A DNA stretch of 64,000 bases from Mycocentrospora acerina (Eukaryota > Ascomycota > Dothideomycetes > Pleosporales). Below the pieces are notes generated by a model. It worked only from the letters and a program-made list of their open reading frames with translations. It did no database searches and was not told the origin of the DNA. The stretch is taken from the NCBI GenBank assembly GCA_022701365.1, contig JAKUHH010000290.1, positions 372,001-436,000 on the forward strand, in the 5' to 3' direction. The first letter of the stretch is position 1, and each line of letters starts with the position of its first letter. The position numbers and the translations under genes are program-made. Shown piece after piece: positions 21,867 to 31,435 of the stretch.

Positions 21867-22856
21867 TTATACTTTGACAGTCTGGAAATTCTTAGAAACG
21901 CCTGGCTGGATTGACTCAAGCATTTTGATGACCTCAGCTGCAATTCGTTCCTGCGACTCTCTGCCCTCATTATCAGTCACCAAAGCGCTAGGCTCTTCCA
22001 CTGCACAATCACTCAGGTACTTTCCATGTGTCTCAACACCTGAGGCTCCCGCATGTACCAACGTCCTGCTTCCCACCTCGGTGGACCGCGCTACGAAAAG
22101 TTTGAAAAGATAGAAACCCCACCCATTAGCCTCACGTGCCAGTTCGGAATGGCACAGCCCCGGGTTGACAATGTTGATTGTAACGGGGAATTCGCTGGCA
22201 GGGTGGTGTTCAGCAATGGCGCGCACTAGGAGCATCTGTACAAGCTTGGAAACAGGATACTGCTGAGACCAGTACTTGAGTGCCGTCTCCTTGTCCGAAA
22301 GGGCAGTCAAGATGCCGCCATCGGGGGCAGATCGCTGAGGGAATGTGGTGTGTTCGTACGCTGCAGATCCTGTGACAGCAAAGGTAGGTCGCGTGTTGAA
22401 TTTGCCAGCCGTCTCTTTCATCTTAGGCATGATGAGCGCCATAAGCAGGAAGGTGGAAATGACGTTGACCAGAATGCCCTCCTCGTGGCCTAATACGGAG
22501 TGGTACTCGGCGCGTACAACGCCCGCATTGGCGACAAAGATGTCGACGCGGTCCAGTTCGGCGTCAACACGCTTCGCGAATGCCTGCACGCTGCCGTAAT
22601 CGCTCATGTCAAGCTTCCACACCTGAATGTTGCATTTCTGATTTTTGGTGGTGCTCTCAATGTCTTGCTTGGCGGCCTGGCCCTTGTCGAGGCTGCGCAC
22701 GGCGAGGATGAGCTTGCTTGCTCCTAGACGTGCGTAGTGGCGTGCTGCCTCTTTGCCGAGGCCGACATTGCTGCCTGTGACAATGATTGTCTTGCCACTG
22801 AAGTTACCCTTTGGATAAGGTGGCGTCTTGAAGAATTGGCTGTAGAGGAAACCCAT
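21867..22856 (-). CDS. Short-chain dehydrogenase/reductase, retinol-dehydrogenase-like
   Basis: 329 aa, no intron. Cofactor motif TGSNVGLG is near residue 27, NAG (VANAGVVRAE) near 109, and the catalytic tetrad Tyr/Lys is in QQYPVSKLVQ. This fits classical SDRs of the retinol dehydrogenase/WW-oxidoreductase type, common in fungal aromatic polyketide clusters. Its 3' end faces the FAD monooxygenase gene with 171 bases between the stop codons. Substrate is unknown; reduction of a quinone or ketone intermediate, or oxidation of an alcohol, are both possible. Confidence 0.82.
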   Translation of the reverse strand: MGFLYSQFFKTPPYPKGNFSGKTIIVTGSNVGLGKEAARHYARLGASKLILAVRSLDKGQAAKQDIESTTKNQKCNIQVWKLDMSDYGSVQAFAKRVDAELDRVDIFVANAGVVRAEYHSVLGHEEGILVNVISTFLLMALIMPKMKETAGKFNTRPTFAVTGSAAYEHTTFPQRSAPDGGILTALSDKETALKYWSQQYPVSKLVQMLLVRAIAEHHPASEFPVTINIVNPGLCHSELAREANGWGFYLFKLFVARSTEVGSRTLVHAGASGVETHGKYLSDCAVEEPSALVTDNEGRESQERIAAEVIKMLESIQPGVSKNFQTVKV

Positions 22857-23906
22857 TTTGTCGGTAGAATATCTGGGTACAAAAATAATTCAGGTATGGT
22901 GTTTAGGTGGTCAGTTGTGGAGATGATCTAGATGTGATAAGTTCACAGGAGGATGGGAGCTATTGTTTTACTAAGCGCATATTTGTAAAGGGTAAACACG
23001 GCGGAGATAGTGGTAAATCCCTGACCGATTCCAATTCGGATAGGTCTTGCCAACATGTGTAAACCCCATTTCACGCGACCTGCATGCAGTGGCCATAACG
23101 TACTAGCGCGACTGTGCCGTCGGTTGGACAGGGATCGGGGCTCGGGTTTCGGGTTTAGTTCACACGGGGTTAGTGGGCACCATAGGCTGCTGAGATCAGA
23201 AACACTGCCACCATGAACGGGCCACAATTGCTTGTTTGTTACTCGCCAAAATCCTTGCGAACAGTGTAAGACATGTTGATTCAACAACTTGTACATTTTT
23301 CATTGATGTGTCTGCTGTGAATGGAGAAGAAACAAACACCCCTTTGAGCTAGCCTTTCTCGACAACAAGCAGCATCATGCGACTTGTCACTGAACAAAGA
23401 TCCTTTGAAGCTGCGTCTAACTCAACAACAATCATAGAGTGCTATAATGCAAGCTTGACATGTACTCAAAGCTGATCCGATTCAAATAAGACTAACTAGC
23501 ACAAGCATACCGTACAAAATATGATCGGAAATAACGTTGCACCCTCATAGCCAGAATCGAATTAACAATCTTTTGTGAACCGTATTCTCTCAATTTGCAC
23601 ATGCGTGTTACTGCAAAGGTTAAACAGGTGCTTGATCATGTCTCCGAACGTTCGGTTAATTCAAAAATCGGGATTCTGTAATTCAATCCCGGCACGACGA
23701 TTACAGCCCCAATCAAGTCGTGATCCCGAAGAGGATCGACTTGCCTTGTCATTCCATGCCTCATGAGGATCAGAGATCGGGTATCGGAGCGTTAACTATA
23801 TGGAGGTATGGGCACAGTACGTTATCTGTCAATACATCAACAAGAAAGTAGGTTTGAAAGAATGAAAAATCTTGACCCGAAATCAACACACTCAACTCAA
23901 GAAAGC
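22857..23906. promoter_or_regulatory. Divergent promoter SDR / NmrA-like gene with AflR-like sites
   Basis: A 1050-bp spacer. Exact TCG-N5-CGG sites: TCGGGGCTCGG (23135-23145) overlapping TCGGGTTTCGG (23142-23152), which together form three TCGGG units at 7-bp spacing, and TCGGGTATCGG (23777-23787), 120 bases before the NmrA-like start. A perfect palindrome CCGAACGTTCGG lies at 23644-23655. No gene seen in the spacer. Confidence 0.65.
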
Positions 23907-24812
23907 ATGCCTACTTACGCCATTCTTGGTAGCACAGGCAACTGCGGCTCAGCTTTGATAAAGAACCTTCTCGGATCAAGCAACAACAAAATCAATGCCT
24001 ACTGCCGCAATGTAGCCAAGTTTCACCGAGTGATTCCTGAAGCAATAGACAACAAGAACGTGCAGGTCTTCTGCGGCAGCATCACTGATGTTGACCTCAT
24101 GGTTGACTGTGTGCGCGGTACTGATGCCATATTTTTGGTGGCGACAACAAACGATAATATCCCTGGGTGCCGCGTCAGCCAGGTAAGTTCTCTGTCTCTA
24201 CTCCTCTTTCTTATGTTCAGTGAGTAGACTAGATTGCTTTGAAAGCTCCAAAATTTGACAAACTGGCTGACAATGCTCTTGGCATAAAACTAGGATAGTG
24301 CTGCCACTGTCATAGCCGCACTGCAAAAAATTAAAGCCGAGGCGCAACCAGGACTCAAACTGCCCAGACTCGTCCTTCTCAGTTCAGCTACCATCGACCC
24401 TTACCTTTCACGCCATATGCCTGGTTGGTTCCGACCCATCATGCTGGCTGCCGCCTCGTATGTTTATGAAGATTTGAGGCTCACTGAAAAATTGTTGCGT
24501 TCGCATTCAAATTGGCTTTCTACTGTCTACATCAAGCCTGCTGGCCTTTCACCTGATGTTTCACGCGGACATCAATTGACACTGGACGAAGAAGAAAGTT
24601 TCATCAGTTACTTGGATTTGTCAGCAGGCATGATAGAAGCTGTTCAAGATCCCGAAGGTCGCTATGAGGGGAGAAATGTGGGTGTCGTGAATGCGAAGCG
24701 GGGAGTGGGTGCTAAGTTCCCTCGCGGTACCCCGATGTGCATTCTGATGGGATTAACAAGGCACTTCTTCCCGTGGCTGCACCCTTATTTGCCCTCAACC
24801 GGGCCTTCTTAA
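23907..24812 (+). CDS. NmrA-like NAD(P)-binding oxidoreductase
   Basis: Exons 23907-24182 and 24294-24812 (111-bp intron, gtaagt...actag); 264 aa. MPTYAILGSTGNCGSALIKN gives the GxxGxxG Rossmann start of the NmrA/isoflavone-reductase group, followed by CRNVAKFH and a DAIFLVATT strand. The start is set at the ATG directly before the first beta strand; 33 upstream in-frame codons lack family character. Members of this group in fungal clusters are accessory reductases (an oxidoreductase, MdpK, is part of the mdp cluster); a one-to-one match is not claimed. Its promoter carries a TCG-N5-CGG site. Confidence 0.75.
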
Positions 24813-25319
24813 ATTTTTTTGTAAAGAAACAGATAGATTTTCTTTAGGAGAAAGTAATTGAAAACAATCAGATTCATTATTGATACCCACAATGTCAGCC
24901 AACACTAGTGAACTATTGGGTGTGTGAACGCTTCAACTCGGCGCCTAAATGGTCTCTTTCTTATTCGTACAATCACAATAATAAAACAAGTTACTATTAC
25001 TCACTCGCACACGAAGTAGAAGCCATTTGATAGGCATGAGTGTGTCTGACAGCGCCGTCAAATTGACTTCAAGGATCTTCATCAGCAGTTCTAAAGTGGC
25101 CAGAAATTCGTTTTGAGGGCATGGAAATTGGGAAAAGGATAAAGCTTTGATTAAGAAAAAACAGCACATATGTTTTTTAAACCCAAGCAAGGCTCCGAAA
25201 AGTCGCTGTTAGCTTCTTATGTTGGTTCTCATATTTGTAATTAGTTTGTTTATTTCTTGAACATTAACACCTTCCAGCAGATAGATCGCTCAATTCAATT
25301 TCCCGTCTCTTTCATAAAT
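24813..25319. other. Convergent 3' spacer
   Basis: 507 AT-rich bases between the convergent NmrA-like and Baeyer-Villiger-type genes. No gene or repeat worth naming. Confidence 0.6.
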
Positions 25320-26687
25320 CTATTGACGTACAAGATCTGGCCTCTTCCACGGCTGCTCGAAACCGGTGAAAGGTACCCACTTAAGATCTGTAGGCAAGCC
25401 TTTAGTGGTATCATGACACATCCTAGCAAGTCTCAACCACATGTCACCTTTCATAGGAAAGTAGGCCTCCCACTCCCCTTGCTCAAATTCGCTGGCCACG
25501 TTTTCTCCATTCTTCAATGCACGGATGAATTTGGCGGCGTGACCATCGTCGTGCTCTTTAGTGATGGCACTAAATAACTCAACCCATCCCAAGCTATCGC
25601 TTTCTGGAGAAAAGTAGCTCGAAATTGCACTGCTTTCCAGCTGTGCACTCCCGGACACAGCATACCAAGCCAAGTCGAGACGCGCTTTCCACTCGACGAG
25701 ACGTACGCGGTCCTCGAGCTTGATCCAGTCCTGGCGAATCAGTACAGTGAAGAATAAACTGCTAGTTACAGCATGCATGTAGAAAAAATCAATCTTGATC
25801 TTTCGGGTCGCTGCCTTGCTCTTGTCCTGGGCCGCACCAGCGAAGTATGCACAAGTGCTAATCATCTCGGCAGTTCGTCTTTCAAGATCGTTCTCGTCGT
25901 TGCGAATGCGGAACTGCGACACTAGGCTCGACATTTCCTCACCAGCGCGGCCAACAACACCGTCGCGCATCTTATTGCCGAAGTCGGTCCATTTTGGTGC
26001 GTTACGGATAGTATCATTTGCTCGTACCTCGTGCACTAGCTCCAGCATGGATTTTGGCTTCACAGACGGGTATGCAATGGCAGCTTCTTTTTCAGCATTA
26101 AGCAAAAGCGTTCCGATATTGCTGTCATCGTGGGAGGCCGCCTGGGCTAGGGCTTCGGCGATAATGGCCGGCTGCTGGAACTCGATGCCTAAGCCTAGGT
26201 GGATGATGGGATGATATGCACCCTCAAACAAACGCGCCAACATAACATCGGAAACCTTGGTATGCGATAGAATATACTCCTGTATCACTTCTCTCCAGCC
26301 CTTAGCGCTTATTTCGCCTTTGAAGAATTCGAGGAATGTGTGATACTGATGAACTTGTCCGATCAAAGCATCATAGAAAGCATCGATGTTTTGCTTGTCT
26401 CTCAGCTTGTCAAGTAGTGCGGTATCGATAGAAGGTATCGAGCGCTGGATTGGCACTCCATCTTCGTACCTGGCTTTTAACTCTTCTGGATTGGCGCCTA
26501 GAGATAGACTTGTAAGGAGACTGTGCGCAATATGGTTGTGGCCTGCCGTATCACGGAAGAACATGTGCCATTCCTCATGGTTCTTTTCCAAGAGCCGGTT
26601 GCATTCATGAATTGAGCCTTGGGTGATTTCTCCCACTTTAACGAGGCCCACGTGGGATGGAGAGAGCTGAATCGAAGAAACTGTCAT
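25320..26687 (-). CDS. mdpL: Questin oxidase-like Baeyer-Villiger enzyme (MdpL/AflY type, DUF4243)
   Basis: 455 aa, no intron. The sequence shows the family landmarks NHIAHSLLTSLSLGANPEEL, a long helical body, and HPIIHLGLGIEFQQPAIIAE, as in questin oxidases (GedK), AflY/HypA and MdpL. These cofactor-unusual enzymes open the central anthraquinone ring by Baeyer-Villiger-type oxygenation, the step that leads from emodin/chrysophanol-type quinones to benzophenones and xanthones. Its presence therefore argues for a ring-cleaved final product and not a plain anthraquinone. An inverted AflR-like site lies about 204 bases upstream of the ATG. Family assignment is strong; substrate is inferred from the cluster. 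Confidence 0.85.
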   Translation of the reverse strand: MTVSSIQLSPSHVGLVKVGEITQGSIHECNRLLEKNHEEWHMFFRDTAGHNHIAHSLLTSLSLGANPEELKARYEDGVPIQRSIPSIDTALLDKLRDKQNIDAFYDALIGQVHQYHTFLEFFKGEISAKGWREVIQEYILSHTKVSDVMLARLFEGAYHPIIHLGLGIEFQQPAIIAEALAQAASHDDSNIGTLLLNAEKEAAIAYPSVKPKSMLELVHEVRANDTIRNAPKWTDFGNKMRDGVVGRAGEEMSSLVSQFRIRNDENDLERRTAEMISTCAYFAGAAQDKSKAATRKIKIDFFYMHAVTSSLFFTVLIRQDWIKLEDRVRLVEWKARLDLAWYAVSGSAQLESSAISSYFSPESDSLGWVELFSAITKEHDDGHAAKFIRALKNGENVASEFEQGEWEAYFPMKGDMWLRLARMCHDTTKGLPTDLKWVPFTGFEQPWKRPDLVRQ

Positions 26688-27359
26688 AATTGGTTTCGAT
26701 GTGAATATTCAGATATTGTGAGAGTTCATACAAAAACAAAGGCAGATGAGATACAAATCCTTGCTTTTATTCTTGATGGCGGTCTCCCTGATATTTTGCA
26801 AAGCGGTAATTCCGACAAGTTCGGTGGGCATCGGGATAGGTGGAGTGACAAGTTGTAGAGTACCGGAAGTACATTTCGGACTTGACTAGATCGGAACCCG
26901 AGTAGCGTACAGTACGTACAACGTAAGTTGGATTGAGCGGTTTTGCTGTCGAACCAATACTGTGCGATAACAGTACCAACTTTCAACTTCTCGAACTTCG
27001 ATAGCGTGTATTGATCATGGATTCAGGAACTCATTTCGCAAAAGCTAAAGGTACAACTATGCATGTAGTACTACAAAAATTTATTCAAATTAAAGCAGCT
27101 ATTGTTGGGAGTTTTGGAAACCGGGCGATCTGTATATCTTAGCTGCCTCCTGTGACACTATCGCCGGCTAAGATTTACCATATATTCGTGCAGCCAATAT
27201 TTAACGCACAATTACTAATGCATGAGATTCAAAAATTTACACAGGTAATATAGAGCTTCACCAGAGTAGTCAACAAAAGTGAGCATCACGATTTAAAATT
27301 CATACGCAAACGGTCGACTACTTGAAACCAGGCTTCATAGTACTTTTTCATTCAATCAA
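26688..27359 (-). promoter_or_regulatory. Promoter of the questin oxidase-like gene with AflR-like site
   Basis: 672 bases. TCGGAACCCGA at 26891-26901 is an exact TCG-N5-CGA palindrome-type site. The rest is AT-rich 3' flank of the ligase gene with no gene seen. Confidence 0.65.
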
Positions 27360-29514
27360 CTATTGCATCGAACTCCTTTGCAAATATTTAAGCACTGCTA
27401 TCTGTACCTCAGACTTGATTATTTTGTGTGTCGCATTGACCGGGAAATCCACAAGACCCAGCTGTTTCAACGATGCCACACCTCCAAGGGCATAATCCCT
27501 GCCCAAAACAGCTCGAATATGGCACTTAATTTGCTTTTCAGTTTTACCCGTGAACGAATCTATGACCGCAAATGGCTCGGCGCCAAGAACATTGTGTGGA
27601 GTTGCAACTACAATTGCCTTCACTACTGTTAGTTCTGTAATGTTCAGGTATGCACCAGAAGTAACTGAAATAAAATATAGCTCACTTGGGTTTTTGTGAA
27701 AGCGGCAATACAGCTCTCAATGACAGCAGGTGCAACAGTCACACCTGCACACTGTATCATGTCTTTCTGTCTCCCCACAATGAACACTAATCCGTTGTCG
27801 TCAATCATAGCCATATCTCCTGTGTTGAACCACTTCCCTTTTTGATCATAGTAGAACGACTCCTCAGATCTGCCTCCAAGATAGTGTTTGATGATACTTG
27901 GGCACGAGATATGTAGCTCTCCTAGCTGGCCCCTCTTCACTACACACTTGGCCCGAGTTTTGGCTTCGTGATATGATGTAGAGCAGATACGTACCCTGGC
28001 GCCAGGGGCAACAACTCCAACGGGGCAAATCTGACCCCCTAGAAATGGAATCATCTGTGGAACTGTATCTAGAAATGGCCATTTGAATACACCAGGACCC
28101 TCGGTCATACCTTGGTTTACACACACTTGCGCCTGTGCAAACAGTTCAGCACACTTCACCAGTACTTCTTTAGTGACAGCATCGCCACCAACCTGGATCC
28201 TCTTAACGCAAGAAACGTCAAGAGGGTGTGCCGCTAACTCGACGGCGAATTCATGTACCATAGGTGGCGTCAGCACGAGGAAAGTTGCTCCAAGCTGCTT
28301 AATGGCCATAATGGCATCATTTACACTATTCAATTTACACGTTAGTCAGAAATATGCTTGAAACTGAAATGAAACCCGGAACAATTTTCTACTGACCTGA
28401 ATCCTTGGCCTGTAAGAACTACAGCACCACCAGCTCGCCATGTCTGTAATGTTTGCGCCGGGGCAATGCCTCGAGAATTATGTGGTTGCATGATAGCAAA
28501 AGCCCCAGTCCCTGATTCAGGATCGATGAGCCACTCTTGCGAGTGGAGAGCAAATGAAATAGCGGATACTGACTGAGGACATCCTTTAGGGAGGCCCGAT
28601 GTGCCTGAGGTGAACATTATCGAGTTTATTCGCTTTGGATTCCTGTCGCGTCGTGCTGCCGAAAGAATGCTTTCTTCACTAACTTGGGGAACAAGCTTTG
28701 TACCATGGGCTACAGCAGCGAGAGACTTCCATCCCGTGTATGCAGATGTAGATGAAGAAGCAGAGTCACGAAGATAAATACGAATGGCCTTTGGAAGATC
28801 TAGCTCCGACATGGCTACATCGATAGCTTTACCGCTTTCGATATCCGGGACCACCACGAGCTGTGGCTTTATTGTTTGTAGTGTGTGCTTGAGTGCAGTG
28901 AATCCGGAAATGTCCAAGGAGGCCGGGTCGAGGCTCACATATGTGATTCTCAATAGAATGCATGCCCAGAGCAAGATAGCATACTCGCCGCCATTAGGGA
29001 TGAGCATGAGCATTGTGGTATTAGATTGGGCTCCATTGGATGTAAGTCCAGCTGCAAGTCTCAGTGCTGTACGATGGAGCTGGTTGTAGCTGAGGGTGAA
29101 AGTAGTGTCGATTTTTCTATTATCAAAATCGCAAGCTGATTCTTTTTCCACTTCGTCAATGGAAAGATTCCGGGTTTGGTCCTTGGACCAGAGCTTTGTC
29201 GTCAGTGTATCGTGGTGAACTCCATTTACACGTATGTTATCCCCTGCAACACAAGCAGCAACCAGTTTCTCGAGATCTTTTGTCTGCTGAAACAGACAAA
29301 TAACTGCCGGGCCATCAGGGTTTTTCTTCAAGCCTCGCTCAACGTGCTCGAAAACTGAAATTTGATCCCATGTACCGCCATAAACTTCAGCCAACTGGTC
29401 ATGCTCTTGACTAGATGACTCATTGCTAGAAGATATATTTTCTGTGCGCGATAGCGAAAAGAAGTAACGAATTGTGAGAATTAAACAGGCAATTATGAAT
29501 AGGGGGCCCGACAT
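27360..29514 (-). CDS. AMP-dependent acyl-CoA synthetase (MdpI type)
   Basis: Three exons: 29514-28397, 28325-27686 and 27617-27360; 671 aa. The adenylate-forming P-loop reads SIMFTSGTSGLPKG, later motifs include GDMAMIDDNGLVFIVGRQKD and the C-terminal lysine region NATHKIIKSEVQ. The N-terminus (MSGPLFIIACLILTIRYFF) is a predicted membrane anchor. Intron 1 (72 bp) is canonical. For intron 2 the only phase-consistent junction joins FTKTQ to AIVVATPHNVLG using an AAG acceptor at 27618; the four CAG/TAG acceptors tested give stops or a frame shift. An acyl-CoA synthase (MdpI) is part of the monodictyphenone set; its role is not settled. The first ATG (29514) is used; the frame extends 12 codons further upstream without an ATG. 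An AflR-like site lies 162 bases upstream. Confidence 0.82.
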
Positions 29515-29888
29515 ATTTTCAGATGTTGAAGCAGTACAATCATGAGCCACCCCTAGTCATAAATGATTTTGGTCCTTGCTTAAAAAATGCAGCTTCGAAT
29601 ACAATTTTGGATGCTTTGAATGTGCCAAGAGAACACTTTGTTCGCTTACCTAACATCGGGGATTGGATATAAAATTCGGAGCCCGGAAGTCAGCAATCGG
29701 AAATCAAGATCATGGGTTTTTTGAGCAGTGTAATTGTACTAAACGATCTTTCTGTTTCGATAAGGTCGACTAATTCTTGGAAACCCCCCACTTCTATGTG
29801 TCATTCAGCCACTCGGACTTGCACACCTTGCCCGACTACTGCTACATACATGACACTATTAAGTGCATCTCTTCTTGTTATCAGCAAT
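29515..29888 (-). promoter_or_regulatory. Promoter of the acyl-CoA synthetase with AflR-like site
   Basis: 374 bases. TCGGAGCCCGG at 29676-29686 matches TCG-N5-CGG. A further TCGG half-site follows at 29697. Confidence 0.65.
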
Positions 29889-31024
29889 TTAGTCTTCGGT
29901 AATAAACATTCCCCGAGCACCGATTATGGCACCCAACAACGGCAAGCAGGAACGGATGAAGTGCATCCAGGTCCACTTGATGACCAACTCTTTGGCTTGC
30001 GTGATGCCCATTATTCCAGTTCCCAAATCTACCCCCGTCCGAGTCAATGCTTCCAACCGAAATAGTTCGCTATTAGTAGGCACCATGAAGATCCACGTGA
30101 ACGGAATCAAGCTCAACGTGACTGAGCCTGCAAGTGCAAATATTCTCCAGGGCTTTGGTTTGGCAGCACGGGAATTATTGAAGCATGTGTAGCCGTAGAG
30201 GAGGAAAGTTCCTATAGCCAAGGCCGGTAGAACTTGGTGCCCATAATGGTACATGCGAGTCCACTGATGGAAGAGTTGTGATGCTTCGGTTGTGGTGTCA
30301 AGAAGCACTGGTACTGCCATAACAGCTAGAGACATCATGCATCCTAGATCGATAAAATTAAAACATAGCCTTTGAATGATGACCGCCTTCAAAATGAATG
30401 TTCCATGACGTACCAGATAGAAAAGATCCAGTTATAAGGCCCGCGACTTGGGCCTTCTTTGTAGACTCGGTACACGATTGTGACTTTTGCACAGCACCCG
30501 ACTTCTTTCTCGGCTTTGGTTCTTCTCTGCTATCGTCTACCAGTTCTCCATCTCGAACAAAATCACTAACCCAGCCGATGGTCATCATGCTTTTCTTAGT
30601 GTCGGCAAAATTGATGTGATCGCCCGCTACCTGCTCCTTATACCAAGGGTCCTGCCTCATTCGCTTATAATCCTCGACGCTCTTAAAAGTAACTTGGCTG
30701 AAGCAATCAAAGTCGGCCAAGTTCACCATGTGTTCATCAAAAAGCTGGGCCATGATGGCGCGAGTTTGTGTGGTATTATGGATCTAAAGTTTTGCCTTAG
30801 TCAATCATTCTGATGAAGGTATAGACTCTTCTTACCATTGACCAACGTTTTACACCATACTTGACCATCAGACCTTTCGTCATTGGGCCTGATACCTGCG
30901 TCATATGATTTCTGTATTCTTCTTCACTCATCCCAGGACGGCGATACCCACAAATGGTCAGGCAAAGAAGCTGACCATCTGAATTACCCTGAGGAGGGAC
31001 TGGAAATTCATTGAAATCTGCCAT
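29889..31024 (-). CDS. mdpH: Fused EthD decarboxylase / DUF1772 anthrone oxygenase (MdpH type)
   Basis: Exons 31024-30836, 30783-30414 and 30343-29889 (introns 52 and 70 bp, phases closing exactly) give one 337-residue protein. Residues 1 to about 130 are an EthD dimeric alpha/beta-barrel (LTICGYRRPGMSEEEYRNHM, HMVNLADFDCFSQVTF). After a basic linker, residues from about 160 (VAGLITGSFLSGCMMSLAV) to the end are a four-helix membrane DUF1772 domain. In anthraquinone pathways the EthD part decarboxylates atrochrysone carboxylic acid and the DUF1772 part oxidises emodin anthrone to emodin; in A. nidulans both are in mdpH. Splicing across 30344-30413 joins SFLSG to CMMSL, which shows that the domains are one gene here. 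An AflR-like site lies about 120 bases upstream. Confidence 0.85.
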
Positions 31025-31435
31025 ATTGGAAATCGGGATGGGTTTTGGAGTTAGATTTGAACGAGGATAAAACGATTTTCTTTGATTTAAATACTCGTAA
31101 TGAAAGAGAGAACTGTCATTTTGTCCCGAGATAATTAATTGCCGGATCCCGAATTCGGTCTCTGCACACAACAGTCTAATTTGAAAATATCGGGGTGGTA
31201 CCGAGCAATCACTTAGTGTGGAACAGTCTTCGGTGTTCAGTTAAGCAAAACAGTCTTTGTTTTATAATCTATGCTAATACCAATGAAAGTTTAAATTTCA
31301 GACTCACCACCCAGAAAATAACAGCTACGATATGATATGTATGAAAAGTAATGCACCAGCAGTCGAATCCACGACGTTAGAGAACGCGACCCACTTGTAG
31401 ATCTAGATTTAGGACTTAATCTCACATGCCGAATA
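31025..31435 (-). promoter_or_regulatory. Promoter of the mdpH-like gene with AflR-like site
   Basis: 411 bases between the PKS stop and the mdpH-like start. CCGGATCCCGA at 31142-31152 is TCG-N5-CGG on the minus strand, about 120 bases upstream of the ATG. CCGAATTCGG overlaps it. Confidence 0.65.

Noticed and set aside
23640..23720. Possible tRNA B-box-like sequence
   Set aside because: No cloverleaf can be drawn around it and there is no matching A box.
29889..30392. Separate DUF1772 anthrone-oxygenase gene starting inside the 30344-30413 intron
   Set aside because: The intron joins it in phase to the EthD exon; the apparent start lies in intron sequence.
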